Below, piece after piece: positions 63,881 to 64,000 of a DNA stretch of 64,000 nucleotides. This DNA comes from Ariolimax columbianus (Eukaryota; Mollusca; Gastropoda; Stylommatophora; Arionidae), in contig JAVGWX010000009.1 in NCBI GenBank assembly GCA_036924085.1, forward strand, positions 57,826,331 through 57,890,330. The letters are read 5' to 3'. The position numbers were made by a program, and so were the translations under genes. Below the pieces are notes generated by a model. That model was not told the DNA's origin. It did not search any database and worked only from the letters and a program-made list of their open reading frames with translations. Each line of letters begins with the position of its first letter. Position 1 is the first letter of the stretch.

Positions 63881-64000
63881 AAGAAACAAACAAACGGACT
63901 TTCAGCTTTATATATATATATATCTGATTGTGTTACACCGGAGCTAGACAAGAAAGCAAAAAACTGTTAGGCATGTCGTTATGAGGGCTGGGGATGTAGT
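63881..64000. other. Window edge, no feature
   Basis: A short TATATATATATA run at 63911-63922; nothing else recognised. Confidence 0.4.

Overview
This looks like an animal nuclear genome, most likely a mollusc and probably a gastropod. The reasons are several families of RTE-like and CR1/I-like LINE fragments, tRNA-headed SINEs with modular bodies, mariner and hAT relics, many minisatellites, and no long host coding exon or bacterial gene organisation. The phylum is inferred from repeat style and has not been tested by a search. I found no intact host gene. The long open frames are either decayed LINE proteins or tandem arrays that happen to lack stops.

Layout. 0-7 kb: a SINE-A with target-site duplication (TSD), LINE relics, and a 62-bp minisatellite split cleanly by a 2.3-kb RTE-like LINE, followed by a 46-bp array. 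8-10 kb: SINE-A copies and a reverse-strand 28S rRNA 3'-end fragment, bracketed by direct repeats. 10-13 kb: a LINE inside a LINE, then a LINE inside a SINE inside another repeat. 14-16 kb: a 45-bp minisatellite. 17-27 kb: LINE relics (two with RNase H or zinc-knuckle tails, one CR1-like), a hAT relic and three tandem arrays grown from LINE sequence. 28-37 kb: LINE tails, SINEs and an array in a CAA-tailed repeat. 37-49 kb: five or more LINE relics, two with an intact YADD box, a nested SINE-B and an internally deleted mariner. 51-55 kb: a SINE-E whose 5' head has been amplified into a 3.3-kb, 53-bp satellite between its own TSDs. 55-64 kb: further SINEs, LINE tails and simple repeats.

Repeat names used here are local. 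SINE-A to SINE-D have tRNA-like heads. SINE-E is about 360 bp and ends in GAA- or GGCTT-type repeats. The CAA repeat is a dispersed element ending in (CAA)n.

Main pattern: at least nine tandem arrays use as their unit a segment of the LINE, SINE or CAA repeat in which they sit. Single-copy versions of several of these elements occur elsewhere in the window. The locus therefore appears to turn transposon pieces into minisatellites repeatedly. How this happens is unknown; replication slippage, template switching during reverse transcription and rolling-circle re-insertion are all possible.
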